Below, one piece after another: positions 15,067 to 21,314 of a stretch of DNA of 25,891 bases. The DNA is from a virus. A model generated the notes under the pieces. That model worked only from the letters and a program-made list of their open reading frames with translations. It had not been told where the DNA came from and searched no databases. Position 1 is the first letter of the stretch, and every line of letters begins with the position of its first letter. The DNA lies in the IMG/VR virus record IMGVR_UViG_3300038548_000239, positions 1 to 25,891 of that record. One strand, written 5' to 3'. The translations under genes were made by a program, and so were the position numbers.

Positions 15067-15839
15067 TGCATCCACTCCTGACCGGCTTGCCCCTGAGTCA
15101 CGTAGCGGGTGACCCGCTCACCCTCGACTGGTGTGGCCATGAGCCAGTTCGCATTGCCGATCAGCGCGAGCATGAAATACCTCGTCGCGTCCATCAGGTG
15201 GTCGTTGTCCTTGACCACCTTGCCATCGTCGTTCCGAGCGTAGACCCGATACTCCTCGAACCACGCATGGCACGACTCGAAGACCTTCAGCTTCCCCTTC
15301 GACAGCGCGGAGTAGATCGCGAGGATGCCGGCCTCGACGGCGTTGGGCGCCAGGTTCAGCTGCAGCCCGAGACCGGTGTAGATCGTCATCAACCGCTTGC
15401 CGTCAATCTGCGAGCGTCCGTTCGACGCCGGGTCGATGCGACCAGGGATCCACTTCCCAAGGGCCAGGATGGCCGACGCGTGCGAGGGGGGCTCACCATG
15501 CCCCCGTGAGTAGGCGTAGTAGAGATAGAGCGTGTCGCTCTGCCGGTCGTGCGCGAGGAACGCTGCGGCCGTCCTGTTCCAGCCGACGTCCATGCCGTAG
15601 CCCCGCGGCCAGCTTGTGGGGATATCAAAGTCTTTGACGACGATATCCTTCTCGCCGAACGGGTAGATGAGACCGCTCCCCAGGTAGGGGATGCCCTGTG
15701 TTCGTGCCTCCCGTTGAAACTCGGGGATGGACCGGAAGAGCTCACGTCGCTCGAGCTCGCTGAGGTGTGGTGCATCATCCCAAGTCGCCGAGAGCATCAA
15801 CCGGGTGGCGGGGTCGTCCTCACCAACGACCTGGGCCAT
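15063..15839 (-). CDS. terL: Terminase large subunit, nuclease half
   Basis: This is the RNase H-like domain that cuts the DNA concatemer. The first 60 residues are the usual TerL linker: SATWDDAPHLSELERRELFR, then GIPYLGSGLIYP. The nuclease core follows with MDVGW (Asp84, first metal ligand) and DNDHLMDATRY (211-221) with the late acidic residues. An ATG (15839) with AAGGGA 4 bases upstream starts the frame, and an in-frame stop lies 18 bases before it, so this is not a longer gene. The split falls exactly in the linker between the ATPase and nuclease domains. The two halves could assemble by non-covalent contact. The stop overlaps the next gene by ATGA. Confidence 0.87.
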   Translation of the reverse strand: MAQVVGEDDPATRLMLSATWDDAPHLSELERRELFRSIPEFQREARTQGIPYLGSGLIYPFGEKDIVVKDFDIPTSWPRGYGMDVGWNRTAAAFLAHDRQSDTLYLYYAYSRGHGEPPSHASAILALGKWIPGRIDPASNGRSQIDGKRLMTIYTGLGLQLNLAPNAVEAGILAIYSALSKGKLKVFESCHAWFEEYRVYARNDDGKVVKDNDHLMDATRYFMLALIGNANWLMATPVEGERVTRYVTQGQAGQEWMQ

Positions 15840-16371
15840 ACTGTCCCTTGGCGTCTATTGTCGCCAACCGAGTCCGCGTGGCAACGCGTGAGAGATCCGT
15901 GTAACTCCCTGCCCCCGCTCCACCTCCACGGTGACTAAGTCCGTGCTGCTTCTCGCAGCCAACTCGTGCATACGACGACAGCCGCTCGCCGAGCTCTGCC
16001 TCGAGGACCATGAGTCCCTCAGGCGAAAGCTGGATATTCTCCTCACGCTCGCGTCGTCCGTTTGCAGCGAGATGATGCCGGTCGGCGCGAAGAAGCTGCC
16101 AGCCCTGGTTGAAGTAAAGCGACGTGTGGCCAGCTTCGCCCAGCCGGTTGGACGCGACGTCGAGTCGATACCGCTCGCCCATTTGTTCCGGGTGTAGAAA
16201 CCTCTCCACCTCCGCAGACGTAGCGAGATGGACCTCCTTTGCTGGGAGGAAGATGGTCTTCCGACCTGGCACCCAGAGCAGCTTCTCCGGGTCGAGCTCC
16301 AACGCTGCGGCGGTTGCTGCGACGGTGGTGCCTAGCAGCCCGAGAAACCCTCGCCGTGACCACTCACCCAT
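15820..16371 (-). CDS. RR-leader protein 5, 183 aa
   Basis: It starts MGEWSRRGFLGLLGTTVAAT: SRRGFLG matches the Tat consensus best of the five. It has a clean hydrophobic core and a possible cleavage after ATAAA. The next segment LDPEKLLWVPGRKTIFLPAK is a strand-rich piece with WVPG. The C-terminal third is Arg/Gly-rich (HRGGGAGAGSYTDLSRVATR) and ends GQYGPGRW. The start overlaps the previous gene by 8 bases; the end overlaps the nuclease half of terminase by 20 bases and contains its AAGGGA site. Function unknown. Confidence 0.72.
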   Translation of the reverse strand: MGEWSRRGFLGLLGTTVAATAAALELDPEKLLWVPGRKTIFLPAKEVHLATSAEVERFLHPEQMGERYRLDVASNRLGEAGHTSLYFNQGWQLLRADRHHLAANGRREREENIQLSPEGLMVLEAELGERLSSYARVGCEKQHGLSHRGGGAGAGSYTDLSRVATRTRLATIDAKGQYGPGRW

Positions 16372-16987
16372 GTCGTAGTTCCTTCCCTAAGAACATCTCG
16401 AGACCCCGGCGGTCGATGTCATCCGCGAGGCCCTTCGACAGCCTCTTGATTTCCTTCTCGTAGTCGGCCCGTTGCTGCCCGATGAGTTGGTCAGGGGTCA
16501 CAACCAGGTCCGCCGGTATCTTCAGCTCGGGCACCTTCATCGTGATCGGGTTGACCTTATACGTGTGCGGGAACTCCACGATGTCCCCCACCTTGAGCGG
16601 CGGAGCGTCATCGAAGGACGCCGGGTCAATCCATTGCCCAGGCTTGAACGGGAACGGTGGAGCTGCCTCCCCCCACGCCCCGGGGTCGTGGAGCTCACTC
16701 AGCTGCAGCTCCCCCTCGGGGAGCTTGCCCCATCCGTAGAGAATGTCCATCTTGCTCGAGGGCCCAGGCGTCACCTCGTAGCTCTTGATGAACCTCATGC
16801 TGATGCCGGGGGCATACTGCCGCTCGAACTCCGCACGCGACATCGTCTCCTGCACCATGCACCAGCCCTGGTCCCAGAGCCGCTTGCTCTCGTGCCGCAT
16901 CCACGCGAGATTCATGTCGAAGAAGCTGACCGTCGAGACCGCGACCGCCGCCTTCGCTGCGCCGAAGATGAACGAGCGTCTATCCAT
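16364..16987 (-). CDS. RR-leader protein 4 with short coat-like motif
   Basis: The start is MDRRSFIFGAAKAAVAVSTV at the ATG inside the 8-base overlap with protein 3; a longer frame starting 46 codons upstream is a shadow. A Tat-type leader is followed by FFDMNLAWMRHESKRLWDQG. Residues 61-86 (GISMRFIKSYEV ... KMDILYGW) match coat-protein residues 367-393 (GLSIRMVRAYDI ... RLDILYGW) with a one-residue gap. Then comes a Pro-rich middle (GEAAPPFPFKPGQWIDPAS) and a charged helical end (KEIKRLSKGLADDIDRRG). The coat-like motif is thus internal here, unlike in protein 1. Role unknown. Confidence 0.74.
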   Translation of the reverse strand: MDRRSFIFGAAKAAVAVSTVSFFDMNLAWMRHESKRLWDQGWCMVQETMSRAEFERQYAPGISMRFIKSYEVTPGPSSKMDILYGWGKLPEGELQLSELHDPGAWGEAAPPFPFKPGQWIDPASFDDAPPLKVGDIVEFPHTYKVNPITMKVPELKIPADLVVTPDQLIGQQRADYEKEIKRLSKGLADDIDRRGLEMFLGKELRHG

Positions 16988-17468
16988 ACCAGTTTTCCAT
17001 CTTGGGATACATCCGCGCCCCGGCTTTGTATTGCGCGGCGAGCTTGCTCCAGAGCCTGGCGTCCGCGGGGTCTGCCCCGTGTCGCAGGCAGTAGTTCTCA
17101 TACTTCCTCTCGAGCGTCGGCCCATCCAATGCGTAGAACGCCTCGACCGCGGTGACGGACTGCTTCCGAGCGTCGATCACTTCCATTGTCTTGCGGTCGA
17201 GCTGGAGCAGCCCCTCGCTGTCCCACCGCACCAGGAGCTCGTCCTTGTCCATCAGCTCCGGGGCATTGCTCAGGTCCGCGGTCATGATGAGCTTGCCGTT
17301 CTGTCGGAGCTCAAGCGCGAGGGCTCGGTCGAGCAGCACCGCCGGCATGTTGAGCGGTGGCCAGACGAGGTTGTCACCGGCCAGCCGATAGGCCGCGCCA
17401 ATGTCGAAGAACGCGACCGTCGGGACGACCGCTACGCCGAGCGCTTGAAGGAACCGTCGCCTGTCCAT
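16980..17468 (-). CDS. RR-leader protein 3, 162 aa
   Basis: It starts MDRRRFLQALGVAVVPTVAF; DRRRFLQ is very close to the Tat consensus and the hydrophobic stretch runs to about residue 25. The segment VAFFDIGAAYRL resembles VSFFDMNLAWMR in protein 4, so these two leaders look paralogous. The mature part has a strand-rich stretch (LALELRQNGKLIMTADL) and a helical C-terminus (LWSKLAAQYKAGARMYPKM). The ribosome-binding site is weak (GAGG far upstream). The end overlaps the next ATG by 8 bases (ATGGATAG). No coat-like module seen. Function unknown. Confidence 0.72.
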   Translation of the reverse strand: MDRRRFLQALGVAVVPTVAFFDIGAAYRLAGDNLVWPPLNMPAVLLDRALALELRQNGKLIMTADLSNAPELMDKDELLVRWDSEGLLQLDRKTMEVIDARKQSVTAVEAFYALDGPTLERKYENYCLRHGADPADARLWSKLAAQYKAGARMYPKMENWYG

Positions 17469-17590
17469 GATGTATGGCCCGTTGCCTCTGACAGGTGGGC
17501 GAGACCTGTTTTCTCCTCAGACCCAGGATGTCCGCCAGGACTGAGGTCCAGAGTGGCCCTTGTTTCCACAGGTGGGCGTGGGCCTGTCAT
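17432..17590 (-). CDS. Possible small ORF overlapping RR-leader 3
   Basis: An open frame of 52 residues whose ATG overlaps the stop of the 52-aa gene (ATGA), as real joints do in this window. It reads MTGPRPPVETRATLDLSPGG and continues Gly/Ser/Thr-rich to a stop inside the next gene. It covers the intergenic repeat pair and runs 37 bases into RR-leader gene 3 in another frame. Composition and the lack of recognisable structure make it doubtful; the stretch may instead be a regulatory spacer. Confidence 0.2.
   Translation of the reverse strand: MTGPRPPVETRATLDLSPGGHPGSEEKTGLAHLSEATGHTSWTGDGSFKRSA
17491..17509. repeat. Inverted repeat, copy 1 (regulatory candidate)
   Basis: ACAGGTGGGCGAGACCTGT: perfect 6-base arms (ACAGGT / ACCTGT) around a 7-base centre. 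The first 11 bases are identical to copy 2 at 17568. It lies in the spacer ahead of RR-leader gene 3. On the plus strand it is followed by TTTTCTCC, but no plus-strand gene exists, so a terminator reading is unlikely. It could be an operator or an RNA hairpin. Confidence 0.4.
17568..17587. repeat. Inverted repeat, copy 2
   Basis: ACAGGTGGGCGTGGGCCTGT: 5-base arms (ACAGG / CCTGT), with 11 leading bases shared with the copy at 17491, centre-to-centre distance about 78. It touches the stop codon of the 52-aa gene. Two related dyads in a 118-base spacer within an otherwise overlapping operon suggest control of the downstream RR-leader genes. Confidence 0.4.
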
Positions 17591-17745
17591 CTGACCCCGC
17601 TGGGCCGGAACCCGAGTATCTCTGTGGCTTTCTCTTCAGCCTTTTCCCGTGTGAGGCCGTGGTCGTATTCCAAGATGGCGGCTCGCTCTTCCCACTCGAT
17701 ACGACGGTCGTCTTCGGTCCACGTTGATCGCAATGGCGAGACCAT
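17587..17745 (-). CDS. Small soluble protein, 52 aa
   Basis: A frame of 52 codons starting MVSPLRSTWTEDDRRIEW with a GGAGAAGG site 4-5 bases before the ATG. The segment EWEERAAILEYDHGL followed by TREKAEEKA is a pattern I have seen in small conserved bacterial, plasmid and phage proteins (E..A.ieYD.gl.reeAe..A); their role is unknown to me. It breaks the run of RR-leader genes and has no leader of its own. The pattern is strong evidence that this is a real gene. Confidence 0.65.
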   Translation of the reverse strand: MVSPLRSTWTEDDRRIEWEERAAILEYDHGLTREKAEEKATEILGFRPSGVR

Positions 17746-17780
17746 GCGCCTTCTCCAGGGAACGACGACTCACCGGCAGT

Positions 17781-18329
17781 CTAGCCAATCTCGGCGACAG
17801 GACGGCCACCACCCCACTCCAGTGTCAGCCGGTTGCCCGGGAGTATCCAGAAGGGGTCGTTGCCCCCGCTGTCCTGTGGCCTGAACGCCATACCGAACGC
17901 CACATCTTGGAACGCGCCCGACCCAAGGTCAACCTCGAACCGCAGGCCGGGGATAGCCAGCACCTCGCCGACACAGCGCACAACCCATAACTTCTCTTCG
18001 GTGTCGTTCTCGACGTAGACGTGGTCAACAAGCGGGAAGAACTTGCACCGTGGCCCCTGACCACTGATGGCCTTCATCGGGCTGAACGGCACCACCTCGA
18101 CGCGGGTCTTCATCAGCCACCGGTGGAGCACCTCGAGCGGAGCCGCCGCCCCATCGAGCGGGTCAGCGAAGTCGCCCTTGAGTCCGTAGAGCTCGAGCTG
18201 AAGGTGGGCGTGGTCCTCCTCGGGCGCCTCGACCGGCTTGCCCAGGAGCACCTTCTCGGAGACCTTGGTGAGGACGAACCCCGCCACTATCGGCGCGGAC
18301 GCGCCTTTGATGAACCCTCGTCTATCCAC
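17781..18329 (-). CDS. RR-leader protein 2, 182 aa
   Basis: A GTG start within the 8-base overlap GTGGATAG gives MDRRGFIKGASAPIVAGFVL, a Tat-type leader (DRRGFIKG then hydrophobic). The body has beta-rich segments, for example DHVYVENDTEEKLWVVRC and GLRFEVDLGSGAFQDVAFG, reminiscent of small beta-sandwich domains, and ends GGGRPVAEIG. I do not see the coat-like module that protein 1 carries. Its leader is closely similar to those of proteins 1, 3 and 4 while the bodies differ, as if one leader were shared by unrelated cargo domains. Function unknown. Confidence 0.72.
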   Translation of the reverse strand: MDRRGFIKGASAPIVAGFVLTKVSEKVLLGKPVEAPEEDHAHLQLELYGLKGDFADPLDGAAAPLEVLHRWLMKTRVEVVPFSPMKAISGQGPRCKFFPLVDHVYVENDTEEKLWVVRCVGEVLAIPGLRFEVDLGSGAFQDVAFGMAFRPQDSGGNDPFWILPGNRLTLEWGGGRPVAEIG

Positions 18330-18987
18330 AGAGCACGTCCCATCGAATCTTGTAGCCGTCCCAGCTGAGGTCGTAGGTGCTCACCGTCCTCATGCAGAGC
18401 CCGGTCTGCTCGCAAACGTAGTTGCCGACCCACAGGCACCCGTGCGGCAGCGGCAGCATCCCGCAGATCCGCTTGCCCTCAAGGAGCTTGGCAGCGTTGG
18501 GTGGGTGCTCCTTTGGGTCGAAGTGTTTGAAGTTGTCCTCTTTCACCCGGTAGTAGTCGAACTCCTCCAGCATCTGCCCATCCGTCCAGTGGCTGGTCCG
18601 GTCTATGAAGTCGTCATACTCGAACTCGGGCGGGTTATCCCCAGCCAGCGCGATGGGGAGGTCAACGTGGCAGTTCATCTGCCGGTCCATCGAGATCATC
18701 CGGTGGGACCGCGCCGTGACGCTCCCGACCTTGTCCACCTTGTCGTTGAGCCGGAAGACGTGATCACACGCCGCGGTGAGCCGCACAAACACGTTCTCCG
18801 ACAGCGACATCATCAGTCGGTCGCCAGCGTTCTCCGGGGGCCTGCTCAGCACCGTGATGGGGCCATGCTGTGCACGCTGAACGTGCGGGACGTCTCCGCC
18901 CAGTGCTACCGGACCAGCCGGCAGGACTGTCGGCACCAGCGCCAGTGGCACCGCCGCGCTCCCCTTCATGAACGACCGCCTATCCAT
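18322..18987 (-). CDS. RR-leader protein 1 with coat-protein-like C-terminus
   Basis: It begins MDRRSFMKGSAAVPLALVP: twin arginine, then F and K at the Tat-consensus spacing (S/T-RRxFLK, here D-RRSFMK), and a weakly hydrophobic segment. No clear Ala-X-Ala site follows, so it may stay membrane-anchored. The 221-residue body is Cys-containing. Its last 44 residues (178-221) align without a gap to residues 349-392 of the coat protein of this phage, sharing LPLPxG, G-L, R, V, YD, D, R, D, L and G (17 identities by eye). The role is unknown. The end of the gene overlaps the next start by 8 bases through the shared string TGGATAG. Confidence 0.75.
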   Translation of the reverse strand: MDRRSFMKGSAAVPLALVPTVLPAGPVALGGDVPHVQRAQHGPITVLSRPPENAGDRLMMSLSENVFVRLTAACDHVFRLNDKVDKVGSVTARSHRMISMDRQMNCHVDLPIALAGDNPPEFEYDDFIDRTSHWTDGQMLEEFDYYRVKEDNFKHFDPKEHPPNAAKLLEGKRICGMLPLPHGCLWVGNYVCEQTGLCMRTVSTYDLSWDGYKIRWDVLCG

Positions 18988-19187
18988 CAGACCCTGACCT
19001 TGGGGAACTTCGTGGTGATCTTCTCGAGGAGCGCGTTGTAGCGCTTCCCGGCTATTTGCTCCGCGTTGAGCCGGTCGCGGTCTTCCCGGCTCGAGACGGC
19101 GTGCCGTTCCTTCGCCTCGTCGAACGCACGCCAGGCCTCGCCGAGCTCCACCGCTAGCTCATCGAGCGTCTGGTCTACCTCCGTCAC
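18987..19187 (-). CDS. Short charged helical protein, 66 aa
   Basis: It starts MTEVDQTLDELAVELGEAW, coupled to tatA by ATGA, and ends FPKVRV with a TGATG joint to the first RR-leader gene. It is highly charged and predicted as one or two long helices. There is no leader and no membrane segment, so it should be cytoplasmic. Its position between tatA and the RR-leader genes suggests a chaperone-like or assembly role for the exported proteins (redox-enzyme chaperones are much larger, so it is not one of those). This is inference from context only. Confidence 0.6.
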   Translation of the reverse strand: MTEVDQTLDELAVELGEAWRAFDEAKERHAVSSREDRDRLNAEQIAGKRYNALLEKITTKFPKVRV

Positions 19188-19396
19188 TCGTTGACCGCTT
19201 TGTTGATGGCTCGGGTGGCGTCCTTGGCATCCTTGGTCACGTCGTCTACCTGACTCTCAAACGCCTTCTTCACACCCTTGAACTCGCGGATGGTCTCACC
19301 GATGGCCTTGCCCAGCTTCGGCAGTTGCCGCGGTCCAAACAACACCACACAGATCAGCGCGATGATCATGAGCTCCTGAACTCCAACCATTCCCAT
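19184..19396 (-). CDS. tatA: TatA-family twin-arginine translocase subunit
   Basis: TatA oligomerises in the inner membrane and lets TatBC move folded proteins across. The 70-residue protein has every TatA hallmark in order: a short periplasmic N-terminus, a transmembrane helix with polar E8 (QELMIIALICVVLF), the hinge FGPRQLPKL (20-28), the amphipathic helix GKAIGETIREFKGVKKAF, and a charged acidic/basic tail. Glu at position 8 occurs in TatB and in many TatA/E proteins outside the enterics; the short length favours TatA/E. The start has an AGGAG site 6 bases upstream. It lies directly before five genes with twin-arginine leaders, a context that strongly supports the assignment. Its presence in a phage is unexpected. 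Confidence 0.9.
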   Translation of the reverse strand: MGMVGVQELMIIALICVVLFGPRQLPKLGKAIGETIREFKGVKKAFESQVDDVTKDAKDATRAINKAVNE

Positions 19397-19459
19397 GTTG
19401 TTCTCCTCTTCAGAGACCTGGTAGCCAGCGCCAGAGCCAACGCCACCGGCCTCTTCTCC

Positions 19460-19885
19460 TTAGTTGCGAGTTATCACCAGACCCTGGGGGTCCGCCGGGG
19501 TTGCCACGTTTGAAAAAGGGTTGCTATCCGCGCTACCCCCTGACACTAGTAGTGGGTCGGCGACACTGATCGCCTTGGCGCGTCCGAAGTAGTCCCCGGG
19601 CAGGAACGGTCGCACGGTCTGCGTGATGTCGAACGAGCAGAGGTCGTCGTCCCCGTCGAGGTCCCAGTCATGCTGAAGGTGCGCGGTGCCGGGGTTCACG
19701 ACGTTGCCCGGGGGGATAGGAGGCAGCGGGGCGCCATCGACGCACGAGCCGTCGTCACCCAAGACGGAGCCCTGTTGGAACGGAGCGTTCGCCCCAACAA
19801 AATACCAGTCCATCTCGTAGCGGATGGTCTGCGCCATCACCGGCGAAGCGACGAGCACGATCAGGGCGGCTAGAAAGAGTCTCAT
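19460..19885 (-). CDS. Sec-secreted protein with Ca-binding-like loop, 141 aa
   Basis: The start MRLFLAALIVLVASPVMAQ is a textbook Sec signal peptide (basic n-region, hydrophobic core, A-Q cleavage after VMA); the longer frame upstream is not needed. The ATG overlaps the previous stop and has a GGAGAAGAAG site. The mature part begins TIRYEMDWYFVGANAPFQQG, has two cysteines (C49 and C83), and an acidic run DWDLDGDDD like the DxDxDG loop of EF-hand or dockerin calcium sites. It is probably periplasmic, secreted or outer-surface. No enzyme family is recognised. Finding a Sec protein immediately before tatA suggests this block is concerned with export. Confidence 0.7.
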   Translation of the reverse strand: MRLFLAALIVLVASPVMAQTIRYEMDWYFVGANAPFQQGSVLGDDGSCVDGAPLPPIPPGNVVNPGTAHLQHDWDLDGDDDLCSFDITQTVRPFLPGDYFGRAKAISVADPLLVSGGSADSNPFSNVATPADPQGLVITRN

Positions 19886-20259
19886 GTCTTCTTCTCCTTG
19901 ATTTTGATCCACGACCGCGAGGCCGTGAACTTCCTATCGAGCTCACCCATCGCCTCGCTGGTGTGTCGCTGCATCCCGCCCATTATCGTGTCGTAGATCG
20001 TTGCGAGCGCCTCGAGCTCGGTGTCCACGGCCAGCTTGAACGCTCGACGCATCCAATACTCGAGCTGGTCACCTGAAGCCCAACATTCATGGCCTTCCGG
20101 TGCGAACTTTGCCTCACTCACTAGCGCGTCGAGTGCGTCACTCTGGTCTGGCACGGTGCGGTCGGTCAGCAGCAGGGGACGCCCTCTGTCTCCACGAGCG
20201 TGGTGCATATCCACGAGCGCTTGGTGGTTCTCCTCGGCGGTCTTCTTCACCGTCCCCAT
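19882..20259 (-). CDS. Hypothetical helical protein, 125 aa
   Basis: It starts MGTVKKTAEENHQALVDMH with a GGGGAG site 4-5 bases upstream, overlapping the sulfotransferase end by 13 bases. It is mostly helical, with a middle segment CWASGDQLEYWMRRAFKLA and a lysine-rich C-terminus (IKIKEKK). Its last codons include a GGAGAAGAAG purine stretch that is the ribosome-binding site of the secreted protein that follows. No membrane segment or recognised family. Confidence 0.6.
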   Translation of the reverse strand: MGTVKKTAEENHQALVDMHHARGDRGRPLLLTDRTVPDQSDALDALVSEAKFAPEGHECWASGDQLEYWMRRAFKLAVDTELEALATIYDTIMGGMQRHTSEAMGELDRKFTASRSWIKIKEKKT

Positions 20260-20915
20260 GATACTCCCCAGCCCAGCGGCAGGCCGTCGTAGGTCACGTT
20301 CGCCACCCGCCTGTCCCAGAGCAGCCGGTAGAGCACGAAGTCCACGGCGTAGTGGCTGAAGAGGTGCTCCCGCGCTCGCGCCACGTTGCCGACCATCGGG
20401 TCGCGCCGGGTGAATTTGGACTCCTCGAGGGTGTTGCGATAAGCCGGTGGCGGCACATACGTCCAGCGCTTGAGCCGGCAGAGCGCGGCGAAGTCTTCCT
20501 CGATATGCTCGAGGTAGATCATGACGTGCGGCAGCAGCTTCCCATCGAGCATGAACTCCGCCGCCTGGGTGCGGACGTGCTGGTTGCTCCCCAGGTCCTT
20601 GCCCAGGTCACGCAGCCAGATCTCGAAGCTCACCTTGACGCCGCTGAACCCCCACATCGAGAGCGCCCTCGCGTAGGGCTCACGCATCAGGCCGACCACC
20701 AGCTGCTTGCTCCGGTCGATGTCCTTGAGCGCGATGTAGTCGAACCGACCCTGCGTCGAATGGATGTGGTAGTCGAGCTTCCGCTCCTTCGCCATGTTGT
20801 CAATCGGCACACCGAAGCGCGACAGCCAGACCATCAGCTTCAGCGTGGTATTGCCGGCGCGACACGGCATCAGGAACACGGTGTCCCCCAGGTTGACGTT
20901 GTTAGGTTCCGGCAC
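20247..20915 (-). CDS. Sulfotransferase-like protein
   Basis: It probably transfers sulfate from PAPS to a sugar or other acceptor, possibly on the host surface or a phage component. The N-terminal loop FLMPCRAGNTTLKLMVW (14-30) corresponds to the 5'-phosphosulfate-binding loop of the sulfotransferase fold, with T23/T24 in the expected place. GLMREPYARALSMWGF (75-90) matches the 3'-phosphate motif RdPy.R..S.y, with R78 and S86. The 222-residue length is normal for short Sulfotransfer families. The usual loop Lys of PKTGT is replaced by Arg, so activity is not certain. The GTG start has a GGAGGG site. It lies inside the terminase interruption, near the exported proteins. Confidence 0.7.
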   Translation of the reverse strand: MPEPNNVNLGDTVFLMPCRAGNTTLKLMVWLSRFGVPIDNMAKERKLDYHIHSTQGRFDYIALKDIDRSKQLVVGLMREPYARALSMWGFSGVKVSFEIWLRDLGKDLGSNQHVRTQAAEFMLDGKLLPHVMIYLEHIEEDFAALCRLKRWTYVPPPAYRNTLEESKFTRRDPMVGNVARAREHLFSHYAVDFVLYRLLWDRRVANVTYDGLPLGWGVSWGR

Positions 20916-21054
20916 GGGGATCCCTCCACCTCTCCGCGGGGCGGATGACCTCCACCTTCAGGACGGCCTTGAGCACCCGCTCGAGCTCCTTCACTCGATC
21001 CTCGATGGCCTTGCACCTCGTCTGCAGCTCCGCGATCCTCGCTTGCTCAATCAT
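20902..21054 (-). CDS. Short coiled-coil protein, 50 aa
   Basis: It starts MIEQARIAELQTRCKAIEDR, 8 bases after the previous stop, with the ATG inside a TGATGA string. It is almost one continuous charged helix with heptad leucines and isoleucines up to about residue 36, then a basic tail (RPAERWRDPRAGT). The 3' end overlaps the sulfotransferase gene by 14 bases and contains that gene's GGAGGG site. No function is assigned. Confidence 0.55.
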   Translation of the reverse strand: MIEQARIAELQTRCKAIEDRVKELERVLKAVLKVEVIRPAERWRDPRAGT

Positions 21055-21062
21055 CAGGAGGC

Positions 21063-21314
21063 CTAGGTGTCCAGGCACAGCACGCGCCACTCAGGCACCG
21101 GGAGCGGGAGACGCTGGAGCGCCGTGACGTAGCACTGCCCTCGAGGGGTCAGCTTGTAGGTGCGCTCTTCTTCGGGGGCGAGCTCGAGGAGCTCCTCATG
21201 CACGAGGAACATCTCGCGGGTCGCTGCCCAGATGGGTGGGTTCTGCGACACCACCCGGTGGTCCTCGGGGCTGACGGCGTAGTGGCAGAGGATGCCCATC
21301 TCGAACAGGGTCAT
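21063..21314 (-). CDS. Winged-helix-like small protein, 83 aa
   Basis: It starts MTLFEMGILCHYAVSPEDH, coupled by ATGA. The order is helix, helix with EMFLVHEELLELAPEEE, then strand-turn-strand in YKLTPRGQCYVTAL. This is the typical ending of small winged-helix or phage regulatory proteins, where LTxxG.xyv..L marks the wing. It could bind DNA or be a structural relic; the match is only general. Confidence 0.55.
   Translation of the reverse strand: MTLFEMGILCHYAVSPEDHRVVSQNPPIWAATREMFLVHEELLELAPEEERTYKLTPRGQCYVTALQRLPLPVPEWRVLCLDT

Noticed and set aside
17491-17515. Rho-independent terminator on the plus strand
   Set aside because: A dyad followed by TTTT, but no plus-strand gene ends here; better read as a regulatory dyad.
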